Source of the DNA: JBIKWN01 sp044376365
GTDB taxonomy: Bacteria > Bdellovibrionota_C > UBA2361 > JBIKWN01
Length of the DNA stretch: 22,555 bases
Assembly: GCA_044376365.1 (NCBI GenBank)
Contig: JBILLA010000015.1
Coordinates: forward strand, 1-22,555
Reading direction: 5' to 3'
A model generated the notes under the pieces. It was not told the origin of the DNA. It saw nothing but the letters and a program-made list of their open reading frames with translations, and made no database searches. The translations under genes were made by a program, and so were the position numbers. Within the stretch, counting starts at the first letter, position 1; each line of letters begins with the position of its first letter. This document shows positions 1-7,326 of the stretch, in pieces.

Positions 1-710
1 CTGGTGAGCAGCGAAAGTATATTCGCGTTAAGACACTTCGAAGTTTTGTTGAGTCATTTGCAGCATCACTGCAGCATGCAAAGCCGCTGCCTACAAATCG
101 TATGATGTTGATGCCAGCTCAGTATGTCAGTGGTTTTCGTGGCGCGCTGCACCTCTTGAGTACGGTTGCGCTTGTCGAAACTGGAGATGGCGCTGATCAG
201 CGACTTATTGATTGTTTTGGTCTTGAAGGTAAAGGATATGAACAGCTCGTGCGTGAAGAGCTCAATCAGCTAGCGCAGCAGTTTGATCGGCGACGACTTG
301 CAGGCGCATTCATTACCTATGCTAAAGGAAGCTTTCTTGCGACCTATGATATTGTTGGAATACGCCACAGCTTTGGGGTGAGTGCTGTATTTAGCTTTTT
401 GCCCTGTATTGATAGTTACTACAAAGAGCATGGCAAGCTGCTTGGTAAACTCAAGCCGCGCGGGACAGTGCGAGACATCCTTCCTGAGATAACCGCACTG
501 CTACGAGATGCTGCACCATGTTTACCTGAGAAAGTGCCTAGCAAGCTTCGAGAGCAGTTTGCATCGATGACAACAATACTCAGTGCACGTGGTGAATGGT
601 TCTTTGGCATCGACCGCAATAGGATGATCCGTGAGATTGCGTATCTTCCAAAGCACCAACCAAAGCCCCTTGAGCTGAAACCAATACAGAAACTCCCTAC
701 AAATTCTTAG
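1..710 (+). CDS. Unrecognised protein, 5'-truncated by the window edge
   Basis: The reading frame is open from the first bases of the window (frame starting at base 3) to a TAG at 708-710, so the gene begins outside. About 236 codons are visible. Internal ATGs at 102, 105 and 111 are possible starts, but the residues before them (GEQRKYIRVKTLRSF) look like ordinary coding sequence, so I treat it as partial. The visible product is mixed helix and strand and soluble-looking, with no membrane segment. It ends in a Pro/Lys-rich tail (PKHQPKPLELKPIQKLP). I do not recognise a family. It lies 67 bases upstream of a sugar aminotransferase on the same strand and may or may not share its transcript. 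Confidence 0.7.
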   Translation, partial: GEQRKYIRVKTLRSFVESFAASLQHAKPLPTNRMMLMPAQYVSGFRGALHLLSTVALVETGDGADQRLIDCFGLEGKGYEQLVREELNQLAQQFDRRRLAGAFITYAKGSFLATYDIVGIRHSFGVSAVFSFLPCIDSYYKEHGKLLGKLKPRGTVRDILPEITALLRDAAPCLPEKVPSKLREQFASMTTILSARGEWFFGIDRNRMIREIAYLPKHQPKPLELKPIQKLPTNS

Positions 711-777
711 TTTACAGGATTGTTGTTTCCGAGTATCCTTGTGGTACTCAGGGCTGCTTGACGGACGGTGTTTTTGC

Positions 778-1884
778 ATGAAAAAAATTGAATTCGTTGA
801 CCTTCACGCGCAGTATCTTTCAATACAACAAGAAATTGACCATGCAATAGCGAGAGTTATTCGTGACAGTGCATACATTAAGGGAACCTACCTCGAGCAA
901 TTTGAAACTGCATTTGCAGCGTATGCCCAGATGCCGTTCTGTATTGGATGTGCAAATGGTACTGATACGTTAGAGATTGCTCTTCGCGCTCTTGGCGTTG
1001 GACCAGGTGATGAAGTGATTGTGCCTGCAAATACCTGGATATCAACGGCAGAAGCAGTAACAACTGCAGGAGCAACTGTTGTTTTTGTTGATAATCATCC
1101 AACTCGCTACACAATTGATGTCTCTAAAATAGAAGAGAAAATAACATCCAAAACAAAAGCAATTATTCCTGTTCACCTCTATGGATTACCTGCAGAGATG
1201 GATGAGATCATGCGTCTTGCTGCAGCGTATAAGCTTCGCGTGATTGAAGATTGTGCACAGGCGCATGGTGCGCGGTATCGCGAGCAGCTTATTGGGTCTT
1301 TTGGTGATTGTGCGTCATACAGTTTTTTCCCTGGTAAAAATCTTGGTGCCTATGGTGATGCCGGTGGTCTTACGATGCGAGATGAAGCGCTTAAAACACA
1401 GTGCCGCATGATTGGCGATCATGGTCGGCTTGGTAAACATGATCATGGCATAGAGGGTCGAAATAGCCGCCTTGATGGATTGCAGGCATCAATACTGCTC
1501 GCGAAGTTACCGCATCTTCCAGCGTGGACAGAACGGCGCCGAAGCCGTGCCCGATTGTATGATGAGCTGCTTGGTGGTCTTGGCATACAAACTCCAGAAG
1601 TGCCAGCATACGCTGAGCATGTGTTTCATCTCTACGTGGTCCAAGTTGATGAACGTGAGAAAGTGCAAGCGTACTTACAAGAGCACGGCATTCCAACAGG
1701 CATTCATTATCCAAAGGCACTTCCCTTTACGACTGCGTATCGTTACAAAAGTCATGTCGCTTCTGATTTCCCAGAAGCATACCGCGGCATGTCTCGAATT
1801 CTTTCTTTGCCAATTTATCCAGAGCTTGCAGATGAGCAGGTAAGCTTTATTTGCGAGAAACTTTCGCATGTAGTTAAAAAATAA
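778..1884 (+). CDS. DegT/DnrJ/EryC1-family PLP-dependent sugar aminotransferase
   Basis: This 368-residue protein is the usual length for the family, which transfers an amino group (normally from glutamate) to a nucleotide-linked keto-sugar in surface polysaccharide or antibiotic sugar synthesis. Visible motifs in order are: MKKIEFVDLHAQY at the N-terminus; ANGTDTLEIALRALG at about 59-73 (PLP phosphate region); VPANTWISTAEA at 82-93; VIEDCAQAHGA at 155-165 with the PLP-contacting Asp158; and SYSFFPGKNLGAYGDAGG with the Schiff-base Lys187. The ATG at 778 is chosen because the family's opening motif starts there; a further 13 in-frame residues upstream do not resemble the family. No Shine-Dalgarno is seen before it. 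The next gene, a glycosyltransferase, starts 17 bases after its stop, so the two probably form an operon making and attaching an amino sugar. The exact sugar cannot be read from the sequence. Confidence 0.93.
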   Translation: MKKIEFVDLHAQYLSIQQEIDHAIARVIRDSAYIKGTYLEQFETAFAAYAQMPFCIGCANGTDTLEIALRALGVGPGDEVIVPANTWISTAEAVTTAGATVVFVDNHPTRYTIDVSKIEEKITSKTKAIIPVHLYGLPAEMDEIMRLAAAYKLRVIEDCAQAHGARYREQLIGSFGDCASYSFFPGKNLGAYGDAGGLTMRDEALKTQCRMIGDHGRLGKHDHGIEGRNSRLDGLQASILLAKLPHLPAWTERRRSRARLYDELLGGLGIQTPEVPAYAEHVFHLYVVQVDEREKVQAYLQEHGIPTGIHYPKALPFTTAYRYKSHVASDFPEAYRGMSRILSLPIYPELADEQVSFICEKLSHVVKK

Positions 1885-1901
1885 AGGTCGTTGCATACGC
1901 C

Positions 1902-3803
1902 ATGCGATACGTTCAGATTAATACATTCTACGATCAGTATCTGCGCGATTTTTATGACGCACGTCCAAAGCTCAAAGATGAGTCATACGAGCATCAGTTG
2001 CGAACTCTTCTTGATGATGGTTTCACTGCAGTCCATCTTATGGGGGACTATCTTGTGCCGTTGGGTTTTGATTCGCACCTCATCATCGCGAACTGCCCCG
2101 AGCTGCAAGTAGCCTGGGCGCGTGAACATGGCATGACTGAATTCAATAAGCAGGATTGGCAAAAAACAATTGTGCGTCGCCAGCTAGAAACACTCAGGCC
2201 TGATGTGCTTTATGTCTGTAACCCGATTGATTATGACGCATCTTTCATGCGCGCCGTTGACTTTAAACCGCATGTTGTTATTGGTTGGCGCGGACAAATT
2301 ATTTTTGATTGGAATGATTTTTCCTGTTTTGATGCAATTCTATCAAGTGAGCCGCGCACTCGTGAGCGAGCACTTCAAGTGGGTGCAAAGGCCGTTTATC
2401 ACTTCCTTCCAGGATTTCCCGAGTGGATAGCAACGCGTGTTCAGGATGAGCCAAAGCTCTATGATGTTGGGTTCTGCGGAAACATTACCAATGATCACTT
2501 GAAGCGATCTGAAGTAGTTGAACGAGTCTCGCAATATGCTTTTGAGACAAAAAAATTTACTCCAGCCTTCTTTATTAAACAAGTCAATCCTTATCCTTTT
2601 CGCTTTGCCCAGCAGTTCATCCATCCTTCACAGTGGGGCATTGAGATGCATCGTGAAATTAAGCGAACGAAAATCGGATTAAATACTGTCATAGACTTTG
2701 CAAAAGGCGAAGCAGGTAATATGCGTCAATTTGAGATTGCAGGTACGGGGACGTTTCTTTTAACTGAGTTTCATCCACAGCTTACGTCGCAGTTTGCGAT
2801 TGGAACTGAAGTTGAAACGTATGCAACGGAAGAAGAGCTTTTTGAAAAGATTACCTACTATCTTGCTCATGATGCAGAGCGCGAAGCAATTGCGCAGCGT
2901 GGCCAGGCGCGCTGTTTTAAAGATCATGGCATGAGCGTTCGAGTGCTTGAATTTGCCAGTATCCTAAAAGAGCTCCTCGAAAAGAAATCCACAGCTATGC
3001 CATCATCGCACACGGTGCGTCCCCACGGAGCTACTATCGAAAAGGCACAGTACTTCCTTGATCTGAATCTTCCAGGAGAGGCACTCTTTGTTTTAGAAGA
3101 GCTCATTGCTCGTAATCCTTCACAGAGTGAAGCGCACGTGCTTATGAAAGAAGCCAAAGAGCGTCGTCTGGGGCGAGTTGCTACTTTGATGACCGAAGCA
3201 GAAGCGAATAGTGTAATTGATACAGCAGTTCGAATGTTACAAGAAGAGAAGTTTGAACAAAGTTATAAGATCGTAGAGCCTGTACTTTGCCACTATCCAC
3301 GAATGAAGCATGCGCACTATGTGGCAGGTATGGCGCTCTCGCAGCTGAATCGACTTCCAGAGTCGAAAGCATTGTTCCAAAAAGAGCTCGAGCTTGATCC
3401 GAGTCATCAAGGTGTTCAAGACCTCATGCGACAAATCGAGGCAGAGCTTGCTGCGACAGGTGTTACAGCACAAGAAGATGGCGATATTCTTTTATATGGT
3501 ATTCGAGATGAATCAAAGATTGCTGCAACGCTTGCGCAGCTTCTACATGCTTCGAATAAGAGTAGAAAAGTGATTATTCTTATCGACTCGCAGTCACCTG
3601 AAGGTGCGCCACTGTCTGATTTTGAAAAACAGCTCAATCTGCTCATTACACAACAGGGAGCATGGTCGCGTGTTGTATTGTTAAGAGGTGCGCTTGATCG
3701 CGCAATGCATGAGTATCGACACCTGTTTGGATCCGTTCGGACGATTCATGCGCCGACGCCTGTGCTTGAGCATGAGCTGCAAGCGATGCTCAAGCAGTTG
3801 TAA
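1902..3803 (+). CDS. CgeB-like glycosyltransferase fused to TPR repeats
   Basis: This is a 633-residue protein in three parts. Residues 1 to about 360 resemble the CgeB / 'glycosyl transferases group 1' type. The best evidence is the C-terminal half of that domain (about 270-355): GNMRQFEIAGTGTFLLTEF, then a ...ELFEKITYYLAHDAEREAIAQRGQ helix and FKDHGMSVRVLEF, a pattern typical of CgeB relatives. Residues about 375-520 contain helical TPR-like repeats, for example AQYFLDLNLPGEALFVLEEL and HAHYVAGMALSQLNRLPES. Residues about 525-633 form a further alpha/beta segment (GDILLYGIRDESKIAATLAQLL, KVIILIDSQS) that I cannot assign. It probably transfers a sugar to a cell-surface glycan or protein; donor and acceptor are unknown. 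It follows the sugar aminotransferase by 17 bases and is presumably cotranscribed. It converges on the aminotransferase gene at 3812 with only 8 bases between. Confidence 0.85.
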   Translation: MRYVQINTFYDQYLRDFYDARPKLKDESYEHQLRTLLDDGFTAVHLMGDYLVPLGFDSHLIIANCPELQVAWAREHGMTEFNKQDWQKTIVRRQLETLRPDVLYVCNPIDYDASFMRAVDFKPHVVIGWRGQIIFDWNDFSCFDAILSSEPRTRERALQVGAKAVYHFLPGFPEWIATRVQDEPKLYDVGFCGNITNDHLKRSEVVERVSQYAFETKKFTPAFFIKQVNPYPFRFAQQFIHPSQWGIEMHREIKRTKIGLNTVIDFAKGEAGNMRQFEIAGTGTFLLTEFHPQLTSQFAIGTEVETYATEEELFEKITYYLAHDAEREAIAQRGQARCFKDHGMSVRVLEFASILKELLEKKSTAMPSSHTVRPHGATIEKAQYFLDLNLPGEALFVLEELIARNPSQSEAHVLMKEAKERRLGRVATLMTEAEANSVIDTAVRMLQEEKFEQSYKIVEPVLCHYPRMKHAHYVAGMALSQLNRLPESKALFQKELELDPSHQGVQDLMRQIEAELAATGVTAQEDGDILLYGIRDESKIAATLAQLLHASNKSRKVIILIDSQSPEGAPLSDFEKQLNLLITQQGAWSRVVLLRGALDRAMHEYRHLFGSVRTIHAPTPVLEHELQAMLKQL

Positions 3804-3811
3804 GAGAGTAC

Positions 3812-5023
3812 TTATCGGCGCAGTGCTTCGGCGATACTTGAAACGATGCGATCTAGATTACCTTCATTAATTGCTGCAATGCAGATACGACCACTCTCAA
3901 GGGCATAAATGCTCTTGTGTTCACGAAGCCAGATGACAGTGTCTTTCGACAGGCCGCTATACGAGAACATGCCGTTTTGCGCAGTAATATGAGAGAAATC
4001 AAAATCGAGGCCTAGTGATTGCAGGGATTGCGTAAATGCTTTTCGCATACCCTTGACTCGTTCACGCATCGTCGTCAGTTCATCTTGCCATGCTGTATAA
4101 AGCGCAGGATCTTGGCAGATAGTTTGTACTATCTTTGCTCCACGAGCAGGAGGGTTTGAGTATATCGTTCGAACGATTCGCTTGAGCTGTGATTGAGTTT
4201 TACTCGCGATATCAGCATTGCCGCACACGATTGAGAGTGCGCCTATGCGCTCTGCATAGAGACCAAGATTCTTTGAGCATGAACTTGCAATAAGGAACGT
4301 GCATCCGGTTTGCAAGAATTCATTTATGATCTTTGTATCTTGTTCAAAGCCTTTATCAAATCCTTGATACGCAATATCCAGGAAGGGAATGAGTTCATGT
4401 TCGATGCAAAGATTTTTAATCTGTTGCCACTGTGCATCAGAGAAGTCATAGCCAGTCGGGTTGTGACATGCAGCGTGGAGTACAATTATTGATCCTTTTT
4501 TAGCAGCAGCAAGTGATGCATAGCATGCGTCGAAATCAAGCAACTTGGTTGCTTCATTGTAGTATGGATAGAGTGTGACAGGGAAACCAACTGCTTCAAA
4601 AATAGATTGATGGTTATCCCAGCTTGGATTTGAAATATAGACATCAGCTTGACCAGCAAAGAGTTTGAGGAAGTCTGCACCAATTCGTATTGCTCCAGTA
4701 CCACCAGGTGATTGGCAAGTAGCGATACGTTTCTTAAGTTCGTCAGTGAGATTTTTTCCAAAGAGGAACTGTTGTGCGAGGGAGCGGAAATCAGGCAATC
4801 CATCAATTGGTGAGTACGTTGCAAGGAGGTCTGTCTCGAGGAGCTTTGCTTCTGCTTTGAGCACTGCTTTAAGCTTTGCAGCTTTTCCAACTTCGTTTTG
4901 ATAAACACCCACACCGAGGTTGATTTTTTCAGGGCTTTTGTCAGCAAGAAATTTTTCACTAATACCAAGTATTGGATCAGCTGGTGCTTGGGGGACGGTA
5001 TGAAAAAGTAATTGGTTAGTCAT
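3812..5023 (-). CDS. Aspartate/aromatic amino acid aminotransferase (AspC/TyrB family, class I)
   Basis: The product has 403 residues, the normal length for the AspC/TyrB (Ia) aminotransferases, which interconvert aspartate or aromatic amino acids with their 2-oxo acids using 2-oxoglutarate and PLP. Motifs seen: PADPILGISEKF (14-25) and KINLGVGVYQNEVGK (33-47) at the N-terminus; GGTGAIRIGADF (108-119); HNPTG with Asn188; FLDIAYQGF with Asp216 and Tyr219; ASSCSKNLGLYAERIGAL with the PLP lysine Lys251; and a C-terminal SGRICIAAIN carrying the carboxylate-binding Arg. The ATG at 5023 is chosen because the conserved N-terminus starts there; 14 further upstream in-frame residues are not family-like. 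There is no Shine-Dalgarno, but a TATACT element lies 10 bases upstream. Aspartate versus aromatic preference cannot be decided from sequence alone. Confidence 0.94.
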   Translation of the reverse strand: MTNQLLFHTVPQAPADPILGISEKFLADKSPEKINLGVGVYQNEVGKAAKLKAVLKAEAKLLETDLLATYSPIDGLPDFRSLAQQFLFGKNLTDELKKRIATCQSPGGTGAIRIGADFLKLFAGQADVYISNPSWDNHQSIFEAVGFPVTLYPYYNEATKLLDFDACYASLAAAKKGSIIVLHAACHNPTGYDFSDAQWQQIKNLCIEHELIPFLDIAYQGFDKGFEQDTKIINEFLQTGCTFLIASSCSKNLGLYAERIGALSIVCGNADIASKTQSQLKRIVRTIYSNPPARGAKIVQTICQDPALYTAWQDELTTMRERVKGMRKAFTQSLQSLGLDFDFSHITAQNGMFSYSGLSKDTVIWLREHKSIYALESGRICIAAINEGNLDRIVSSIAEALRR

Positions 5024-5033
5024 AGTAAAATGC

Positions 5034-5039
5034 AGTATA
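5034..5039 (-). promoter_or_regulatory. Likely -10 element (TATACT) of the aminotransferase gene
   Basis: On the minus strand TATACT lies 10 bases before the ATG at 5023, with no convincing -35 and no Shine-Dalgarno in between. Transcription starting about 7 bases after the -10 would leave a leader of only a few bases. Confidence 0.5.
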
Positions 5040-5059
5040 TTCTTGATGAAATAAAAGTC

Positions 5060-5065
5060 TATCAT
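5060..5065 (+). promoter_or_regulatory. Possible -10 element (TATCAT) of the UPF0173 gene
   Basis: TATCAT ends 5 bases before the ATG at 5071. A start site 6-8 bases downstream would coincide with the start codon, giving a leaderless mRNA. There is no Shine-Dalgarno before the ATG. No good -35 is visible, so this rests on position and on similarity to other starts in the window. Confidence 0.35.
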
Positions 5066-5070
5066 CTTCT

Positions 5071-5784
5071 ATGATTAAAAAAATACAGTTTGCTGGTCAT
5101 GCAGCGACCTTTGTGCTCACCGACACTCAAACGATAGCCATAGACCCCTGGCTGGAGGGCAATCCAAGTTGCCCAGATGCTTTAAAAAACCCCTCTACAT
5201 TAGATCTTATCGCTCTTACCCATGGACATGCAGACCATGCATCTGATGTTGTTCGGCTCCACCAACTGACGGGAGCTCCTGTTTTAGCAACCTATGAACT
5301 TGCCATGATTCTTGTGGGGGAAGGGGTGTCACAGGATGCAATTATTCCTGTGAACAAGGGCGGTACCTATGTCCTTGGTAGTAGTACCATAACGCTCACA
5401 CATGCTGAGCATTCAAGTTCATATGATTCACCAACAAAAGGAACACTCTATGCAGGTGAAGCAGGGGGGATTCTAATTCGTAGTGGCAATGATTCTCTCT
5501 ATCATGCAGGAGACACCTCGCTTTTTTCGGATCTTTCGCTTATTAAGGATGCATACAAACCATCGGTAGCTCTTTTGCCTATTGGTGATCGATTTACGAT
5601 GGGCGCTCAAGAAGCTGCCCATGCTGCAAAACTACTCGGTGTAAAAACGGCAATCCCGATTCATTATAAAACATTTCCATTGCTTGAGCAGACTGCTGAG
5701 CCTTTTATTACGGCATGTCGTGCGTTTGATATTGAAGTTTGTGAATTAGCACCAGGAGCTACCTTTGAATTTTCCTCACGATAG
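5071..5784 (+). CDS. UPF0173-family metal-dependent hydrolase (metallo-beta-lactamase fold)
   Basis: This 237-residue protein has the full metallo-beta-lactamase core and the size of the UPF0173 (YtkL-like) family, whose physiological substrate is not established. It opens with IQFAGHAATFVLT and the first metal-site region IDPWLEGNP. It carries the metal-binding THGHADH at residues 50-56, then THAEHSSS at about 110-117, HAGDTSLF (with a metal-binding Asp) and PIHYKTFP near the C-terminus. Cytoplasmic location is expected because there is no signal peptide. The next gene (RNase HI) begins inside its last codons and overlaps by 20 bases, so the two are cotranscribed and translationally coupled. 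Confidence 0.92.
   Translation: MIKKIQFAGHAATFVLTDTQTIAIDPWLEGNPSCPDALKNPSTLDLIALTHGHADHASDVVRLHQLTGAPVLATYELAMILVGEGVSQDAIIPVNKGGTYVLGSSTITLTHAEHSSSYDSPTKGTLYAGEAGGILIRSGNDSLYHAGDTSLFSDLSLIKDAYKPSVALLPIGDRFTMGAQEAAHAAKLLGVKTAIPIHYKTFPLLEQTAEPFITACRAFDIEVCELAPGATFEFSSR
5754..5758 (+). promoter_or_regulatory. Shine-Dalgarno AGGAG fixing a TTG start for RNase HI
   Basis: AGGAG sits 6 bases upstream of the TTG at 5765, inside the end of the UPF0173 gene. There is no ATG between it and the conserved RNase H core, so the site supports the TTG as the start. It is one of the few strong Shine-Dalgarnos in the window and belongs to a downstream gene of an operon. Confidence 0.7.
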
Positions 5785-6262
5785 TCTTTCTACAGCACAG
5801 GTTCTTCAGAAGTATAAAGTCAGTGGTCCTCAGACTGGTGTGTTTACTGATGGCAGCTCAATTCCTAATCCAGGACCAGGTGGATGGGGTTTTGTTTATG
5901 TTGTTGATGGGCAAATTGTCGAACAGCGATGGGGACACGATCCACAGACAACCAATAATCGCATGGAGCTCACTGGTCTTATTGAAGCATATCGAATGCT
6001 TCCAGTTGATGCAGAGATAACCATTTACACTGATAGTAACCTCTGCGTTCAAACAATTAATTTGTGGGCTACGACGTGGGCAAAGAATGGTTGGCGGCGT
6101 AAAACCGGAGAAATAGCGAACCTTGAGCTTGTTCGCACGCTCTATGAGCTTGCTCGCAATCATCCAAAAGTAAAGTTAGAGTGGATTAAGGCCCACAATG
6201 GATGGCTTTGGAACGAGTATGCAGATTCCCTGTCCGCTGCATGGACTCGGTCAGAAGTATAG
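5765..6262 (+). CDS. rnhA: Ribonuclease HI
   Basis: This enzyme cuts the RNA strand of RNA-DNA hybrids (primers, R-loops). The 165-residue product has the catalytic acidic set and surroundings in the right order: FTDGSSIPNPGPGGWGF with Asp29; NNRMELTGLIEA with Glu68; IYTDSNLCV with Asp90; and WIKAHNGWLWNEYADSLS with His144 and Asp154. The N-terminal 25 residues before the core are longer than in E. coli RNase HI and are not recognised. The start is a TTG with AGGAG 6 bases upstream; a GTG two residues before FTDGSS would be the only shorter alternative. It overlaps the preceding hydrolase by 20 bases. Confidence 0.94.
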   Translation: MNFPHDSLSTAQVLQKYKVSGPQTGVFTDGSSIPNPGPGGWGFVYVVDGQIVEQRWGHDPQTTNNRMELTGLIEAYRMLPVDAEITIYTDSNLCVQTINLWATTWAKNGWRRKTGEIANLELVRTLYELARNHPKVKLEWIKAHNGWLWNEYADSLSAAWTRSEV

Positions 6263-6308
6263 CCTCGTATGCATACGTACTTGTAAAAAATCTTTCTGAA
6301 GTAGTGTA

Positions 6309-7139
6309 TTACGCTGGCAGTTTTCTTGGCTCGTTCATAGGAGTAGCAAATGCAATGTACTTTATCTCTCCTTGCCAACGCTCGTGTGTGCGCATAATTT
6401 TTTGTGCATATGCACGAGTACTGCTAGGAATATGCGCGTTATATTTAAGCGCACGCTTTAAATTATTTGGTCCCCAATTATATGCAATCAAAGCATGTTC
6501 GCGATTACCATCAAATGCATTTTCAAGATGCTTAAGATAGGTAATGCCAAGAGAGAGGTTATATTCTATATCGTGTATCTTTCCATCTTTTTGGCGCCAT
6601 AAGGGTTTTTGAAGTTGTGCTTCTGTAAAGCGAGCAGTGCCTGGCATAAGCTGCATGAGTCCTCTCGCACCCTTAGGAGATACTGCATTCGTTTTAAAGG
6701 TACTTTCTGATTTTACAACTGCAGCAACAAAGAGGGGATCTATTTTGGCTTTCATGCTTTCAGTTACGATTGAAGCAGCAACTTGATTGCTCTTGTCTTT
6801 GTTGCGATCACCGATAAGGTTTGAAACAAAATGAATTTTATTAGCTATGTCATATTGCTCTGCTGCATTGAGGCGCGAAACAAATTCATGTTGTTTAAGG
6901 TCATGAACCATCGTTTGAAGTTCAGCGAGAGAGTTTGTCACTGCATATGGTTCAGGTTTTACATAGATGCTAAGCGCAATATATGCAGTTGTGAAAGCTG
7001 CAGTAGAGGTGCTGAGGAACAGAGCGAATGCTCCCTGTGCTGAGATACCTAACCATCGTCGAGCGCGAGAGCGTGCAACGACACGCTTGCTGGTAATTAC
7101 GAGGGGCATTGTTTTTGCGTTGTTCATCTTTTGAGTCAT
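6309..7139 (-). CDS. Membrane-anchored lytic murein transglycosylase (SLT domain)
   Basis: Numbering residues from one codon upstream (TTG at 7142), the SLT catalytic domain occupies about 130-270. VVKSESTF carries the catalytic Glu at about 146, followed by SPKGARGLMQLMPGTA, NLSLGITYLKHL and AYNWGPNNL. These are the hallmarks of Slt/MltE-like transglycosylases, which cleave the MurNAc-GlcNAc bond with anhydro-MurNAc formation. The N-terminus has a basic stretch (SKRVVARSRARRW) then a hydrophobic segment at about 33-60, so it is probably anchored in the inner membrane facing the periplasm. A helical linker follows at about 70-125. I choose the ATG at 7139 (276 residues). The gene shows a periplasmic peptidoglycan layer. 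It is divergent from mnmG across a region holding an unusual inverted repeat. Confidence 0.9.
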   Translation of the reverse strand: MTQKMNNAKTMPLVITSKRVVARSRARRWLGISAQGAFALFLSTSTAAFTTAYIALSIYVKPEPYAVTNSLAELQTMVHDLKQHEFVSRLNAAEQYDIANKIHFVSNLIGDRNKDKSNQVAASIVTESMKAKIDPLFVAAVVKSESTFKTNAVSPKGARGLMQLMPGTARFTEAQLQKPLWRQKDGKIHDIEYNLSLGITYLKHLENAFDGNREHALIAYNWGPNNLKRALKYNAHIPSSTRAYAQKIMRTHERWQGEIKYIAFATPMNEPRKLPA

Positions 7140-7152
7140 CAACCACTAGTCG

Positions 7153-7181
7153 TATATTTTGATTCGAATAGTGCTGGTCAA
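7153..7181 (-). promoter_or_regulatory. Putative promoter of the lytic transglycosylase gene
   Basis: Minus-strand TTGACC (7176-7181) and AATATA (7153-7158) are separated by 17 bases. The -10 lies 13 bases upstream of the ATG at 7139, implying a leader of about 5-8 bases and no room for a standard Shine-Dalgarno. Confidence 0.45.
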
Positions 7182-7245
7182 TGCTCAGCAAAGGGGGGTG
7201 CGGTAACGGAAGAAGAGCATTAACTGAATAAAATTAGCTGGTTAG

Positions 7246-7271
7246 CCTATTAGAATGGTTATTCTAATAGG
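7246..7271. repeat. Perfect 11-bp inverted repeat between divergent genes
   Basis: CCTATTAGAAT and ATTCTAATAGG are exact complements around GGTT. The repeat lies upstream of both the transglycosylase gene and mnmG, so a terminator role is unlikely. It is more consistent with an operator, or with a cruciform or stem in a longer leader. No run of T follows. Confidence 0.6.
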
Positions 7272-7306
7272 GCCTTTGTACCCCTCAATACTTAGCCCCG
7301 CCACTC

Positions 7307-7315
7307 TGGTATACT
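7307..7315 (+). promoter_or_regulatory. Extended -10 promoter (TGG-TATACT) of mnmG
   Basis: TGG followed by TATACT fits an extended -10 element, which can work without a good -35, and none is visible. The ATG at 7327 is 11 bases downstream, so the leader would be about 5 bases long. Confidence 0.55.
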
Positions 7316-7326
7316 GGATTCTTCGT

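Noticed and set aside
4486..4968. 160-codon frame on the minus strand within the aminotransferase gene
   Set aside because: It lies in another frame of a clearly recognised 403-residue aminotransferase, and its composition (Leu/Ser/Gln/Lys runs) is that of a shadow frame.
6266..6277. 12-bp perfect palindrome CGTATGCATACG between rnhA and the transglycosylase gene
   Set aside because: A stem with no loop would be at most four pairs, no T-run follows in either direction, and no second copy was seen.
7255..7326. Upstream in-frame extension of mnmG by 24 residues
   Set aside because: The extra residues do not resemble MnmG, would start inside the inverted repeat, and place the promoter-like TGG-TATACT inside the gene.
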